NCBI GenBank assembly: GCA_025331445.1
Contig: JAIWNE010000016.1
Span: 62,001-126,000, forward strand
Direction of reading: 5' to 3'
Source of the DNA: Blakeslea trispora
Lineage: Eukaryota; Mucoromycota; Mucoromycetes; Mucorales; Choanephoraceae
Length of the DNA: 64,000 nucleotides
Position 1 is the first letter of the stretch, and every line of letters starts with the position of its first letter. Under the pieces are notes generated by a model. That model was given only the letters and a program-made list of their open reading frames with translations. It made no database searches and had not been told where the DNA came from. Below, piece after piece: positions 34,360 to 46,886 of this stretch. The position numbers and the translations under genes were made by a program.

Positions 34360-35830
34360 TTGTTTTTTTTTTCATTTTCATTTTAAAATATAATAATGGT
34401 GGTGACATGGTTTTGCCGCGGGTAATTGACACATAGTATCTACCGTAGGCCTAGGAATATGTCATCCTGAAAGTCTGAAAGCTCATGCACCCTCACCGAA
34501 TTCCTGCCGAAGCATTCACTCAAGGATCAGATACATGAACCCATGTACAGACAATCACTTATTCAAACTTGAGTTACCTAAGGATATACGCAGATAATTG
34601 ACGAAACAACTCTCCCTGCACTACTAACACCTAAAAAGATGCGTTCATAACAAACGAGTCATTTCCTACGCCCTGTAGTGGTAACGTTTTAATTTTCAGA
34701 AAAATCGCAAGCTAAGGAAAAAAAAGAAGAGGTCAGTTGATGTTCTTCTTTTATAGTTTTGAAGCGAGAAAATTTTTTATTTTTGATATTCAAAGCTCCC
34801 TGGTGAAATGAGACTGGTTTTTGCACAATTTGCAACTCCTTTACATAAAGCGTCACAAAAATTTTCTATGTGTTTCTTTGAATCAAGCTTGTTCAAACTC
34901 AGAAATAGTTTGAACTTACCTTAACGTTGTCTTGAGCTTGTCTCGTCTTTTCCCTTGCATCATCGACATTCGTCCAGCTGAATATATGTTATGAGAGCCA
35001 ATCAATCAGAAGTTTTGATAGATTTCTTTATGATTCTTTAAGCGTTTTAGAAATTTGGAACACATCTAAAAAAAAACTCCTCCCAATTCAGAAAGGAAAA
35101 GTTTTGTGTAATATTTCTTATGTTACAAATAAAGATTTCAAAAATAGTATACAGTAGTCGCTCGATTTACAGTCTCTTGAGCGCTCGTCGCAAAAAAAAT
35201 TCATCTCGTCTCAACTTTTGCTCTGTCAGAGAGCCAATCATTGAAGATTTTTTGGTTTTGTTTTTCTTAAAGCACTGTACTGCTAAAGAAAACCTTCAGT
35301 ACTCGTCGCAAAATGGATGAGACGAGAACCAAAACAGTCTTTAACCATCTTTTGTAATATCTTTTTTTCAAATTTGGAAACTGAAAAAAAAAGAAGTGCA
35401 GAATCATGTATCCTCTTATTCCTATGGTGTTTGTCTTTTCTATTTCGTTCGCTATATATGCTCTACTTCTGCATTAACTCACTTACGTATATATGTGCCA
35501 TTCAATCAACTCTGTCTTCCTTTTTCATCGAGTAATACCATAAGATCAAACAGTTCTCTTTTAACATTTTTCTCTAAAGTGAATCAAATGTGTCAAAAAC
35601 GATCATTTCATGACGCTTTCATTTTGTCTAGACAAACGTAACAAAAGAAAGAAAAAATACTTGAGAAACAAAAGATGCATGATTGGAAAAAAGAAAAGAC
35701 GCATGATCGAAAAAAAACGAAAGCAGTAGGCTTCTTTTCAGTGGAAAGCATTAGAATAAGCAAAAATATCTTTCATCTTAAAGAGTAATATCACTTTGCA
35801 CAAAACAAATTATGGTACTAGCAAAAAAAA
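34360..35830. other. Intergenic, transposon-rich flank; small repeat pair
   Basis: No supported gene in about 1.5 kb. CTCGTCGCAAAA occurs at 35184-35195 and again at 35302-35313, and CTCGTCTCA at 35205 is inverted as TGAGACGAG at 35318. Together they resemble the ends of a small decayed repeat of about 140 bp. Frames in 35120-35641 are Phe/Ser/Tyr-rich and unsupported. Confidence 0.4.
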
Positions 35831-37189
35831 TTAACTTCTTTTATTTTCTTCATTAATAAGATCAATCAATCCATTAAGCCCCTTCTTGAGATCAGAGCGA
35901 CGTTTTTCAAGTTCAATGGCAGCATCATCGAAGGAGAGATTCTTGACATTGTTTATTCTTTTGATTTCATCATAGATGATTTTTCTTCTCTAAAAGAATC
36001 GGGCTTCTGTTCTATCTTTTCCCTTCAAGACATGAATGTCATACCTTTCAAGATGAAATTTAAAATATGTGAGACTTTATTTAGATGTGTCAAGTGGATA
36101 GGAATAGATTACCATTTTTTCGACTACTCAAATCTGGAAAGGGTTCATTCTCGAGCTCAAAGCGGGCAAAAAAGTATAGGGTCAAGGCACCAACAGAGCA
36201 AGCTTCAACATTCATATGCCTTATGGCATAACCGTGTTCAATTCGGGCATGCTGATTAGTTTTTCCTTGAAGCATGGCCAAGGTGAGACAGTGGCAAGTG
36301 GTAGGACCTTCGTTGGGTGATTCAACAAAACACAAATCGGGTAGCTGCATCATTCTCTTGTTTTTCACCATGAGCAATCATGGCATGACCGAGCAACAAA
36401 TCAAATCGATTTCTCAAGTCTTCAAGAGAGTTTGTCAACAAAAAGTATCTTTAAAAAAAAAGGAGCAAGACAAATAAAAAATGGGTTGCTTTATTTTTTA
36501 TATAATCATTTAGAATCTACATTCCAACCAAAACAAGTTCCTTGAGTGTGTAGCCATCGGACAAAGTATGTTTTCCACAGTCTTCGTATATTTCTTTTTT
36601 CCTTTTAAGGGTTTGGTGAACATATGTGGACATGAAAGAGCGATAAATATGACTTCGGAGGTAAGGGTGGGTGTTGATCTTTAGGGCAGTTTGTTGGTTG
36701 TATAAATCAGAGACAGCTTTAACATAGCCTTCAAGAGCAGACTTGCTGAGTGGAACTGGACGACCTTTGTCGTCCAACTTGCCATGCTTGCCCTTGGGGA
36801 GAACTTCTTGCTTTAAAAAAAGCAGCATCTTTCCTTCAGTCACTAGTAGGCCATCATCGAATTTCATATCATTGCACCACTTCTACAATTGAAATATATA
36901 TTAAAAATAAAAATCAAATTTATTTCTTTATGCTTTAACATACAGAGAATCGTTCTTGTTTTTTTAAGTAAGCAAGGTTTGTGTTTTCAGGTCGCAAAGA
37001 GACATTCTCAGCCAAGTTTTCTTGACAAGCTCTTGATATAGACAGGTTGTTGTTTATCATGACATTCATATTGCCCTGAAGGGTTATCACAGTCTTGTCG
37101 CCCGAGTTGCAACCATTGACATCAACTTCAGGCATACCAGGCACCTTCAGAACTCTTTGCGTAGATCCAGAACCAAAAGGACCAAACAT
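35831..37189 (-). pseudogene. Ndc10/Crypton-type DNA-binding gene, decayed
   Basis: Reverse-strand exons are recognisable: 37189-36944 (MFGPFGSGSTQR..., ends YLKKQERFS), 36882 to about 36527 (KWCNDMKFDDGLLVTEGK, then KSALEGYVKAVSDLYNQQ), then a frame after a TTAAAG acceptor near 36450 reading LRNRFDLLLGHAMIAHGE. In an A5 run the frame then shifts, and KRMMQLPDLCFVESPNEGPT continues to FPDLSSRKN. A second shift near 36105 leads to YDIHVLKGKDRTEAR, and a final coiled segment (DEIKRINNVKNLSFDDAAIE) ends at 35831. This is the Ndc10-like/Crypton tyrosine-recombinase-derived family common in Mucorales. Two frameshifts, and loss of the expected region between TEAR and the coiled C-terminus, mark it as non-functional or badly assembled. 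Confidence 0.7.
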
Positions 37190-37748
37190 TATAGAAAAAA
37201 AAAAGGTATTGAACAGTTGCAATAAAGGGTAGGCTTTTATAGCTTTGTTTTTTTAAAGAATTTGATTTCTTTATGCCGATCGACACTTCTGAATATGTCA
37301 ATGTTTTGAAAAATAAAAATAGGAAAAAAGAATTCATCGTTCAAATCTACCTTTATTTCTCCTATGTACTTGATACCAAGTGATTAGACTTGCTCTTTCA
37401 ATTGTGTGGGCGTATATCATCACCCTTCCAGCTGGGCACCTGATAAGGCCCTTCTCGCTCAGGCTCTGCTCTGTTTGCGCATTTTTCTTTTTTCTTAAGC
37501 CAACTATTAGGGTCTTTTTTTTAGGCGCTTATTCTGCCAATCTTGAAGTTGAAGCATAACAAATAATTGGATAGAACTTAGTTATGCGTATTGACTGCAT
37601 ACCCAGTCTTTGCTAAAAGAAGGTAAACCATTAAACATTCAATTCTGTTCTATACAAGCAAATCACTTACTAGATGAACTAGCAAGATCTCTTCAAACAG
37701 TTTCGCTCCATATAGCTTACCTTCGTGCCTGGTCAACAGGGCTTATCT
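37190..37748. other. Relic-flanking intergenic sequence
   Basis: Sequence between the Ndc10-type relic and the reverse-strand relic. Reverse-strand sequence below 37749 continues coding-like for about 70 nt (GKLYGAKLFEEILLVHL) before a GTAAGT...TTTTAG candidate intron at about 37672-37616, so the neighbouring relic may extend into it. Confidence 0.35.
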
Positions 37749-38030
37749 CTAGTGGTGGTTGTCAATCCTCACCAGTGCTGTGTTTTCTCCTCCTATTGGG
37801 GTCTTTCCCATAGTCCAAAAATGACCACCACTTACGTTCATAGCATATAGCCTAGCATGCAAAGAGTATCTGGCTTTTGTTGGAGCATAGATTTTGACTA
37901 AGAAGGTATCAGAGAAGTGAGGGCGATCGCTTGGACCCTTAAGCTCGCTTGGGCCCTTAAGCTCGCTTGAAGCATCAGCATCCCTGAAGAAATCTGTGGG
38001 ATCAACAAAGAAAAAAAATCTGGTAGACTT
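37749..38030 (-). pseudogene. Reverse-strand ORF fragment with hexapeptide repeat, unidentified
   Basis: A reverse frame of about 94 codons runs from near 38030 to a TAG at 37751-37749. It reads VDPTDFFRDADASSELKGP, then a second SELKGP, then PHFSDTFLVKIYAPTKARYS and GGHFWTMGKTPIGGENTALV. It has no ATG near its start and ends abruptly. The SELKGP repeat comes from an 18-bp tandem duplication (37928-37945 and 37946-37963). Downstream coding-like sequence follows in the same frame after two stops. Composition is protein-like but no family was recognised; its setting suggests a transposon gene fragment. Confidence 0.4.
37928..37970. repeat. 18-bp tandem repeat inside the reverse-strand ORF fragment
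   Basis: CGCTTGGACCCTTAAGCT (37928-37945) is followed by CGCTTGGGCCCTTAAGCT (37946-37963) and a partial third copy. The 18-bp unit preserves frame and encodes a repeated SELKGP on the reverse strand. Confidence 0.8.
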
Positions 38031-38249
38031 TTATCAGATACTTCATTGAGTTTGGTTGCCATTTTACATCCACATTGGCGACTAAAGCCTTACTTGAGGC
38101 AGCGAACAAACTTGCTATCCAAAACATACTTGAATCTTTCTTGTATAAAATCAAACCAATGTTGTTACTGCTGCTCGCTTCTTATCCTCTTGGCAGCTTT
38201 ATACTCACCAATTGTTAGATACTCTTCACAAATATAAGGCAAAGCATTA

Positions 38250-39054
38250 GTCCTTCTTTGCTCAAAGCCCAAATTGCTGGCAGGTACACTTCCAAAAAGG
38301 CAAAACGAACAAGCTAAACGTTCATTTTTTGCGAGAGAGGTTCCTGCAAACCAATTGCCTTCTCTTATTGAAAACCCATTGGGTACCAATAGCAGTGATG
38401 TTGCTATTGTCAATGGGAATTGGTTTGTAGGCTCCTTAACTTCCCCGTCTGTTAAGTACTCTGTTAGTGTTGAAGACGGCTTTATTAGCAAATGTACGTG
38501 TCCTGATTTCAGGAAGAGAAGTTTGCCTTGTAAGCACATGTATCTCTTAAAGAGATACACCTCAGTTCCTTTGTTCTACGATCGTGTCAGAAATGACCAA
38601 CTGGTTGCTTTCAAAACTCAGGAAGCTACTCAGATTGACGAAGAAGGTATTACTTTCAAGGATAGAAATAGGATTGCTCATCAGAAACGACTAACATTAA
38701 GTTTTTTTTTAAGATAAAGAGATAGATGTAGTTGGTGACAGCAATGAAGAGATAGATGTTGTGGATGAAGATGATGCCAGCACTGTCAACATTCAATCGG
38801 AGAACCTCTTTGCGTTTGATGAAATTGAAGAAGGAAGCGAAGAGAGGAGTGCAGCTTGGGAACGTGTCAAGTCTTTGATGTCGACACTGAACCATCAAAA
38901 AAGAAAAGTGCACAAGGCATCCAGGACTGCACAATTTGAAATAGAAGCTGCAGAAGATATTGCGAACCACTTGGAGCATATCTTAGAAAATCTAGACGGG
39001 ATTGTCGCAAGAAACCCCAACCTATATAGAAATCCTGAAAGACAGTTACATTAA
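38250..39054 (+). pseudogene. SWIM zinc-finger protein relic (transposon-associated)
   Basis: A forward frame ending 38717 contains GNWFVGSLTSPSVKYSVSVE and then a complete SWIM finger, CTCPDFRKRSLPCKHMYLLK (CxC...CxH). After a T-run near 38700-38711 the frame shifts and continues from 38713 to 39054: an acidic stretch (DEDDAS, then EEGSEERSAAWERVKSL) and a coiled helix ending HLEHILENLDGIVARN. SWIM fingers followed by acidic, coiled C-termini are typical of MULE-like and related element proteins that are abundant in Mucorales. The upstream catalytic part is missing: the sequence before 38250 is instead occupied by an opposite-strand relic. The frameshift and truncation indicate a dead element, though the C-terminal exon could be real if a very short intron exists. 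Confidence 0.6.
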
Positions 39055-39057
39055 AAA

Positions 39058-40790
39058 AAACTTTATAAAATAAGACAGAAAACTTCTTCAGGAACAAAGA
39101 TAAAATTACAAGTAAAGAAATCAATAAACTACCAAAGCCACTGAGGATTTATGCCTATAATTTGAATTTCCGTCAGGAACATTTAAGTAGATTCGATTCT
39201 TCAAATGCTACAAATTGAAATGGAAAGACTATAAGAGTATTCTCAATATAAGAGTAGCAATTTTTTAACTTACAATCGCTTCAAGCGCTAAAGTACCATT
39301 CAATTTAAGAGTATATAGTATAAGAGTGCATTTCTCGAGAATATGAACACACTTAAATAAAGCGATCATTGTACCAGCAATCAGGTAGATATGAATTTAC
39401 TTTGATGATACGAAAAGACAGACTATGATCGACATCCGGGTGTTGATTTTTGTTGTTGTTCGTAAGCTTCTTTTCTATCGTTTGCAACATACCTCAAGCA
39501 AGTAGCTGGCTACCAATAGTATACAATGAAAGCCTATCATCCTGTACTAGCATGTCAAACAGATACTGACAATCACTTGAGTTGTATACGTTACCAGACA
39601 AATGGGATTCAAACAATGCGAAACGCATTGCATTGTAGTTGTTTTATTTTATAAATACGCTAGAGTACAACTGAACAAACATAAACTTGATTCAGTAAAG
39701 TTGTTCAAAAGTCCACTTTGTGGGCTTATTAAATCAATCGTGCAAGGTCTGTTAAATCTTTGCAGTAAGATATCAAACGCAGCCATCTTTTATTTCTTGA
39801 AAAAAGAATTCATACTTCTAGTGATTGCTAGAGCAAACTATCTCTAAGGAACCCATAGGATATGTACAGGCCGTATATATGACTGGGAAGGCAAGCAGAA
39901 GTACTTGAAAAGAAGTTTCATACAGATAATTAAGGATGTCATGAATTGCAGTAATTGTTGGATTTTACAAGTCTAAGCACAGCAATAATAGCTATGTGAT
40001 TATTGATGGATGTGCTCTCTAAATCAGTCAGTCTTATTGATTTTTTTGACTTGCTCTTTTTGAGAGTATTCTATTCAAGGGTATTCTCTATAAGGATGAA
40101 TTTTTGAAAAGTATTTATCAATGCAAGCTCTAGAGTCAACTCTAGTTAGGGTATTCTCTATATAAGGGTTATATTCTCAAAATCTTTGGCTACCCTGAAA
40201 TAGAAAGACTACTATGTTGCAATAGGGATTAGTGATGAAACTAGGGGGAGTAAGACATAAAGCAGCCTATAGTATAAGCAAAGAACACTGTCTCGTTGTA
40301 CTTTAACAAAAGCCTTCAAGACAGCAGAGACCTTGTTTTCCCTCATATAAAGTACAAGGCTTAAATGAGCATAGAAGCTTGTTGAATGAGTGCTTTTCTT
40401 CAAAAGAGAAAAAAAAATCATGCATAACACAAAAGTAATGCAAGCAATAATAAAAATGCTTCATCATGATAAATCAAATTAACTCTATCAATACAAATGA
40501 GCTTACTTCAGTTGACTAACACACACACATACACACACACAAAACTAAGTAAAAAAAAAAGAAAAAAGATATGAGTTGACTAGGCAAGAGAGGCAGAACC
40601 CCATAGCAGTCAATCAGAATGCTTTTTCCAAGGTTAAACTTACTTGCTGGTATTGAAATATTTTATCAAAATGAAGACTTAATTTTTTCTTTTAGGCCTT
40701 TTTACTCACTCTTTTCTCTCCTGCACTCTCTTTTTTTTCTATTTTTTTTTTCTTTTTCTTGAACACTTGTTTCGCGTCAAACCTGACAAG
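39058..40790. other. Intergenic region with dispersed 21-bp AT motifs and CA microsatellite
   Basis: Three related motifs of pattern AGRGTATTCTCWATATAAGRG occur at 39234-39254, about 40077-40095 (shortened) and 40148-40168. A (CA)n run lies near 40510-40531. A 72-codon reverse frame (40430-40212) and an 81-codon forward frame (39602-39847) have no support. The last 150 bp before 40791 are T/C-rich and probably hold the promoter of the TPR/MLP1 gene. Confidence 0.45.
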
Positions 40791-43700
40791 ATGGCAACTT
40801 CCAGTGAAGAGGCTGCTCTCTTAAAGCAAAGTAAGTTGCTGATCTGCAGCTACCCGAAAGACCTGCTTATTTTACTCCTCTCCACTTGTTATTTTAGGCT
40901 TGACAGAAAATGAATTACAACAGAAAAACCACCAACTACAAACAACTCTGCAAGAGCTTTCGGAAAGAAATTTGAACTTGCGTATGTCATTTTTTTTTCT
41001 TTTTAGCATTTTAGAGCTTTATTGATAAACTCTGATTCATATAGAAAATGAGCTTGAAGTTGTCAGACTAGAGAAAGAAAAGCTCCAAACAAATACACTG
41101 ACAATTGAGAATGAAAAGAAAGAAACCGAGCAAAAATTAGTTCAGCTCACAGATAGCGAAAGGCTGTTGAGAGAATATATCAAGACCACAGTGGACACAT
41201 TAAACTCAAAAAGAGGTAAAAATAAATAATTAGTCAACTATGATCTTATTTACATTCTTTTTTTTCAGATGCTCTACAAAAGACTCAAGCGGAGCTCAAC
41301 GAACTTCGTCAAAAGGAAATTACAAACCGAATTGAAATCGAAAGAGCTACCTTTCAAATTAGACAGCTTCAGGTAGACATACAAGGATTTCATGATAACA
41401 TTGATTGACTTACTTCTTCTTCTTAGACTTCAACTCAAAGCATTGAACATCAATTATTGACAGCGAATGCTCGTGTTGAATCCTTAAACAATCAAATCCG
41501 ACTTCTTGAAAATGAACGCGATAACCTTCGAGAAGATATGGTAAGCAATCCACGAACAAATAACAGAAAATCACATACTTACTTTAATGAACTTAGCGAT
41601 TGGAACGAAGTCGGTTAGAAGAAAAGCTAGAAGATTTGAAAACAGAGAAGGAATCTTCTGCTGACCAAATCGAACAATTGCGCTCTCAACTTGATCATGC
41701 AAGAGATCGCGTTCTTCAAGCTGAGGATAAACTTGCTGATATGAAAGCAGCCCGCGATCAAGTTGAGTTAAGTTTAGGCAGCACAAGTCAGGCATTCAAG
41801 AAGCTCCAAAAAATTCATGAAGAATACTCTGTGGATTCACACAAAAGAATGACTGCCTATGAAGCCAAGATAGCCTTGATTGTTAAAGAAAAAGAAGAAC
41901 TGGAGAGCGCAAAAAAGGAACTCGAACAACAGCTGTCTGATGAAAGAGAGCTTCGTAAAGCACAGTTCAACCAAATCACAGGCCTTCGTTCACCTAATGA
42001 TGATGATGACAGCAAGCCACCTAGCGATCTCTTGAAGCTCATTCACGAATATCAGCAGATTGGCAAGCGTCCAGAAGATATCTTTCAAGACTATTTTGAA
42101 CTTCGCTCTAAATACATGCAATCCATTCAAAAAAATACACATGAATCTGATTGTGTTGAGAGCTTAAGCCGTAAACTAAACGAGAAGGCTAAGCTATTTG
42201 AGCGAGTACACAGAGAGTTGAAGTCAGCTAAAGCAGCCAATGCTGAATTGGAACAAAAGATTCAACAGGAAAAGACACAAAAGCAACAAGCAGAGGCCTC
42301 TAGCAAGCAGGTCTCACACCAGATAGATGACTTGACCAAAGAAAACAACAACCTGAAAGCATCTCTCAATGATACCACATACCAACTTCAATTTATCTTG
42401 AGCGATATTGAGCGTCGCAATCAGCCTATTCCTGCCACTTTAAAGAGTACCGCAGCCTTATTGAATGGCGCCGAAATCACTCCCAACCTTCCTCATAACC
42501 AACTTGTATATACAAACGTAGCAGAGCTTCAAGACTGTAACAAACAGTTGATGATCGAAAACAAGACGCTGAAAGACAAAGTTCAGCAACTATCAGATGA
42601 AGCTGGCACTTCAGATATCATAAGACGAAGTGATACCTCTTTCTATAAGGCTGCTGTGGCAGAAGCTAAACAGGCCATGACTGAATTAGAAGCAAAGAAT
42701 CAAGAGTTGCAAGCAAAGGTTGACAGAAAGACTGCAGAATGTGACAACTATCAAAAGATGATCAATCAGTTTGGCGATAGTGATGATGTTGCAGCTAAAT
42801 TTGCTCAAATTCAAGAAGCACAGGTTCGCCAACGTGAAGAGATGGATATCACTTTTGATCAGTATCGCAAAGAGACACTTGATGAAGTCAACAAGCTCAA
42901 GGAAGAACTTGAAGCAGCACGCAATTCAGACAGGGAAGCACGATTATCTCTATCAGAAGTGTCCTCTCAGCGACGTTATCTTGAGCAACGTATAGAACGA
43001 CTCAATACTTCTACTGAAGAGCTCAATCAAGAACTCAAGACAGCTCATCGTCAAAGCAGTACCTTGCATGAGCGTATAGCTGCTCGTGATAAAGAGATTG
43101 TTGAAATCAAATCAGAACTACAAGACTATAAGGCTCGTGTTGAACACCTTCGCCATGAAAATGCACTCTTGACAACACGTATGGAAGTGACTGACAATGC
43201 TTACAAGGAAGTCAAGGAAGCTGTGAGCAAAGAGTCAACTGAAAAAGCTCAATTGACTTCTTTACTTGAAGTTATCAAGTCTCGTATGGATGATGTGATT
43301 GCATCTGGTAGAGAAAAGACAGAACAGTCTGTCGAGACGGTTGAGAGACTCACGAGAGAATTACGACATGCACGCGAATCTCTAACACTAGCTGAAAAGC
43401 AATTGGAGAGCTATAAAGCTGTGGATCAAAGTGAGATACAAGACAAGTACAGAGAAGCCACTGTGGAGATTCGTCTGCTCAAGACAAAGATTACTGAATT
43501 GGAGCAACAACTATCGAATGTCAACCAAGAGCGAATTATTGCCCAAACAAAGTTATCTTCTGCTGAAGAACAATTGAAGGCTGCCAACTCGAGTGTCAAC
43601 ACAGATGATGAATCAAGCGATGTGAATGCTCATCTGTTAGCTGAAGCTCAAGATCGTGTTCGCGTCTTGGAGGCCAATATTGAAGAGTTCCATACTATCA

Positions 43701-46536
43701 TTCAAGAATCTGAAACAAAGACAAAGGAGCTTCAAGACAAGCATGATAAGTACATTGTGGAATGCCAAGCTACTATTGACAAATTAATCAAGAATTTGGA
43801 AGAAAGGACAACAGAAGTGACAAACATCCAAAACGAGGCACAGATGGCAATTGCTGAATACAAGTCTTTGAGCGAACAGTCGAAGGCTGCTCAAGAAGAG
43901 TTGAGTACTCAAAAGCAATCCTTGGAAGAAAAGGTTGGTGCTTTGGAACTGTCGAGTGCTGAGCAGCATGAGAAGATCAAGAGCTTAGAGGCCACTCTTG
44001 AAGAAAAGACTCTAGCACACAGTGAAATCGAAACCAAACTAGCCAATGAAACACAAATTGCTGAAGAGCAGCGACAGACAATCAATAGTCTACGCGCTGA
44101 TGTGTCCAACTTGACATTTGAAATCTCTCAATACAAGACTACTATTGCTGCTGCTGCCAACACAGAGTCATCTCTTCGTGCTGAACTTGAGCGTGAAGTA
44201 AGTGAACGTAATCTATCAGACCAAGAATGGAAGAAGAAGTTGGATGAAGCTGAGAAGAGACGTGAACAATTAAGCGAAAGCGTTTCTGAATTGGTTGCCA
44301 AGCATGCTGAATGGTCTGTTGCTCATGATAAGGAAACTGGATCTGAACGTGCCGAGTTTGACAGAACCGCTAAGGAAATCATTCAACAGTTGCGTGAAGC
44401 TTGTGCTACTCTCAATATCGAGAAGGATGCTTCCGAAAACAACTACAGACATGAACGCCTCAAGGTGAAACGTGCTGAAAGTGAAGCAGAATCTGCTCGT
44501 TCTCAAGTTGCTTTGTTGCAAGCTGATCTCACTCGTTTGCGTAAAGAAAACAAGGAATTGTCTGAGAAGGAACTCAAGGCTTCTTCTACAACTCAATTGG
44601 AACGTGATGCCTTTAAGGCTCAAAACCATCAATTGTTGTATGAAAACAATGTGTTGCGTGAGTTGAGAGAAGCTGCTCAACTTGAAAAATCCAAGTTGGC
44701 TGATGAAGTTGCTCCTCTTAAGCTGAAGATTAGTATTCTTGAATCACAACTTGAAACAACCACACAAAGCCTTGAAGTACTGACTAAGGGTCAAAAGGAC
44801 TGGGCTGCCCGTTCTGCCAAACTTTTGGAAAAGTACAATGTAAAGTTTGTTTAAAAAAAAACCATATACAATTGCTATTGTCATACTAATATCTTGAAAT
44901 TTAGAAATCAGATCCTGCTGAAACCGAAAATCTTAAATCAGAACTTGAAGCAACAAAGACAGAATTGGAAAAGACCAAGACTGAATTAGAATCAGTTAAA
45001 TCAGAAGTAGAAAAGCTTCAAGGCGAAAAGAAAAAGTTGGAGTCCACTGTTGAAACTCTCGAAGAGACAGTCAAGACTAAAGAAAGTGAGAGAGCAAACA
45101 TTACTGTTAGAGCTAATGAAAGAGGTCGCATTGCCATGGATCTGAAGAGAAGATTGGAAGCAAGCGAAAAGTCATTGAACGAAGTTAAAGAGAAATTGAG
45201 TCAAGCTGAAAAGAAGGTCACAGAAGCTGAAAAGAAGGCTACCGAAGCTGAAAAGAAGGTAACTGAGACCATTGCCACAAGCGGTGCTGGCTCAACCACT
45301 GCTAATGCAGAATCCGAAGCCAATCCAGCTCAAAAGGCAGAGTTAGACAAGTTAACCAAGGAGAAGGAAACATTGGAAGAACAGAAGAAGGCTGCTGAGG
45401 AAGCCAAGGCTACATTAGAAACCGAATTGGCTGCCGCCAAGGCCGAGACTGCCAATTTCGAAAAGAAGTATAGCGGACTCTTACAGAAGGCTCGTCATGT
45501 TCAAATTGAGAAGAATAGAATCAGTAAGGAGTTGGAAGCTCTTAAAGCATCTGCTGCTACAAATGCTTCAAGCACTACCGCCACCAACAGCGAAACCAAC
45601 AATAATACCAACAACAGTGCTGAAACTGCTGCTCTTAAAGCAAAGATAGCTGAACTCGAAAAAGAACTTGCCAATGCTCGTAAAGCCTTGAGCGAAAGTA
45701 CTGTAGAAATCAACAGATACAAGGCACAGACATCCATGGCTCAGAACAAGTCTAACCGCCTGCAGAAGGAGCTCGATGCTCTTAAGGCCTCTGCTGCTTC
45801 CACTGCACCTGTTGAAAAGAAGAATGTAAAGATAGCTTCTCCAGTAATCTCTGAAGATGCCTCATCTCAAGTCACTGTCCCTGTTCCAGCAGTTGCTGCT
45901 CCTACTCTTTCAGAGAGTGCTCCTACAACACCCAAAGTTTCAGTCATTCCTGCTTCTGAAGAAAAGGACTCTGCTCCTGTTGTTGAAGAAACTGCAGCTG
46001 CATCAACTCCTGTTGTTGCTACTGATCTGGCAGACACCGAAGAACTCCCAACCACACCTGCTGCTATTGTTTCTACCCCTGAACCATCCAGCAAAGACAA
46101 TACTACTATAGAAGCTGAATTGACCATGGAGATGGATGCCGATGTTGCAGCTGAAGAAAATGGATCAGAAACACCAGTTGTGGAGACACCTTCAAACAAT
46201 GCCAACACTGTTGAAACATCAGCTCCTGTAGATGAACTAGTAGAAGAGAAGAACGAAGTGCCTGTAGAAGTAGAAGAATCAAACGAAGCAGCTAAAGAGA
46301 ATACTGAACAAAAGCCATCAGCAATCACAACTGAACTGGAACCATCTACAGTAGATTCTCCTATCATTTTTGCTGAGGAAACAGCTGAATCAGCTAACCT
46401 TGATACTAACAGCAATGGAGAGGAACCATCGGAAGCTAAGCCGTCTGGCACAAAGCGTGAAAGAGTAGATACTGAAGAAGAGGGTGAAATTAATGAGCCA
46501 GGATCGCCCAACAAAAAGGCAAACACATCATCTTGA
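40791..46536 (+). CDS. MLP1: Nuclear-basket nucleoporin TPR/Mlp1-like coiled-coil protein
   Basis: Seven exons, 40791-40830, 40898-40981, 41045-41215, 41269-41372, 41427-41540, 41597-44839 and 44905-46536, encode 1,795 residues. Almost the whole protein is heptad coiled coil rich in Glu, Lys, Gln and Leu. The fungal TPR/Mlp features seen are an early ELQQKNHQLQ-type helix, LLKLIHEYQQIGKRPEDIFQ mid-protein, LLEKYNKSDPAETENLKSE near residue 1250, a KNRLQKEL segment, and a disordered acidic C-terminus ending KRERVDTEEEGEINEPGSP. TPR/Mlp proteins form the basket on the nuclear face of the pore and help mRNA surveillance and export. The first five coding exons are tiny while two exons carry 90% of the protein. 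An AATAAA stands at 46582-46587. The next gene downstream is a karyopherin, so two transport genes sit in tandem; this may be chance. Confidence 0.85.
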
Positions 46537-46581
46537 ATGCATTGTACATTAAACAAAAAATAACAAGAAACAACAAACTTT

Positions 46582-46587
46582 AATAAA
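46582..46587 (+). terminator. Polyadenylation signal AATAAA of the TPR/MLP1 gene
   Basis: AATAAA in AT-rich 3' sequence, 45 bp after the stop codon. Confidence 0.45.
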
Positions 46588-46886
46588 GCTAAATTTGCAT
46601 CTATAATATTATATTGTGCATTTTTCTTTTTAGCTGTGCTTTTAGGTTCAGCAACTGTGTATGATTTGAATACATTAGCAAGCTCCAAAAAAAAGTAGAA
46701 TACACAACATGAATATCATAGTCAAGACTACATGGCAAATTTACACATTAAATCAAAAGAGATGTTTGACATGGGTTCATTCTGTAACAGTGGTGCTATG
46801 CTGCTAGTAGTATTTGAAACCCTAGAGTAATCCCCTTTATTGAGCGTACTCAATCAAATTTTAATCTCTGTCCAAAACCTGTAGCA

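Noticed and set aside
45867..46688. 273-codon reverse-strand frame
   Set aside because: Antisense of the acidic, repetitive C-terminus of the TPR/Mlp1-like protein; Ser/Val/Ala-rich composition mirrors GAA and GCT codons on the other strand.
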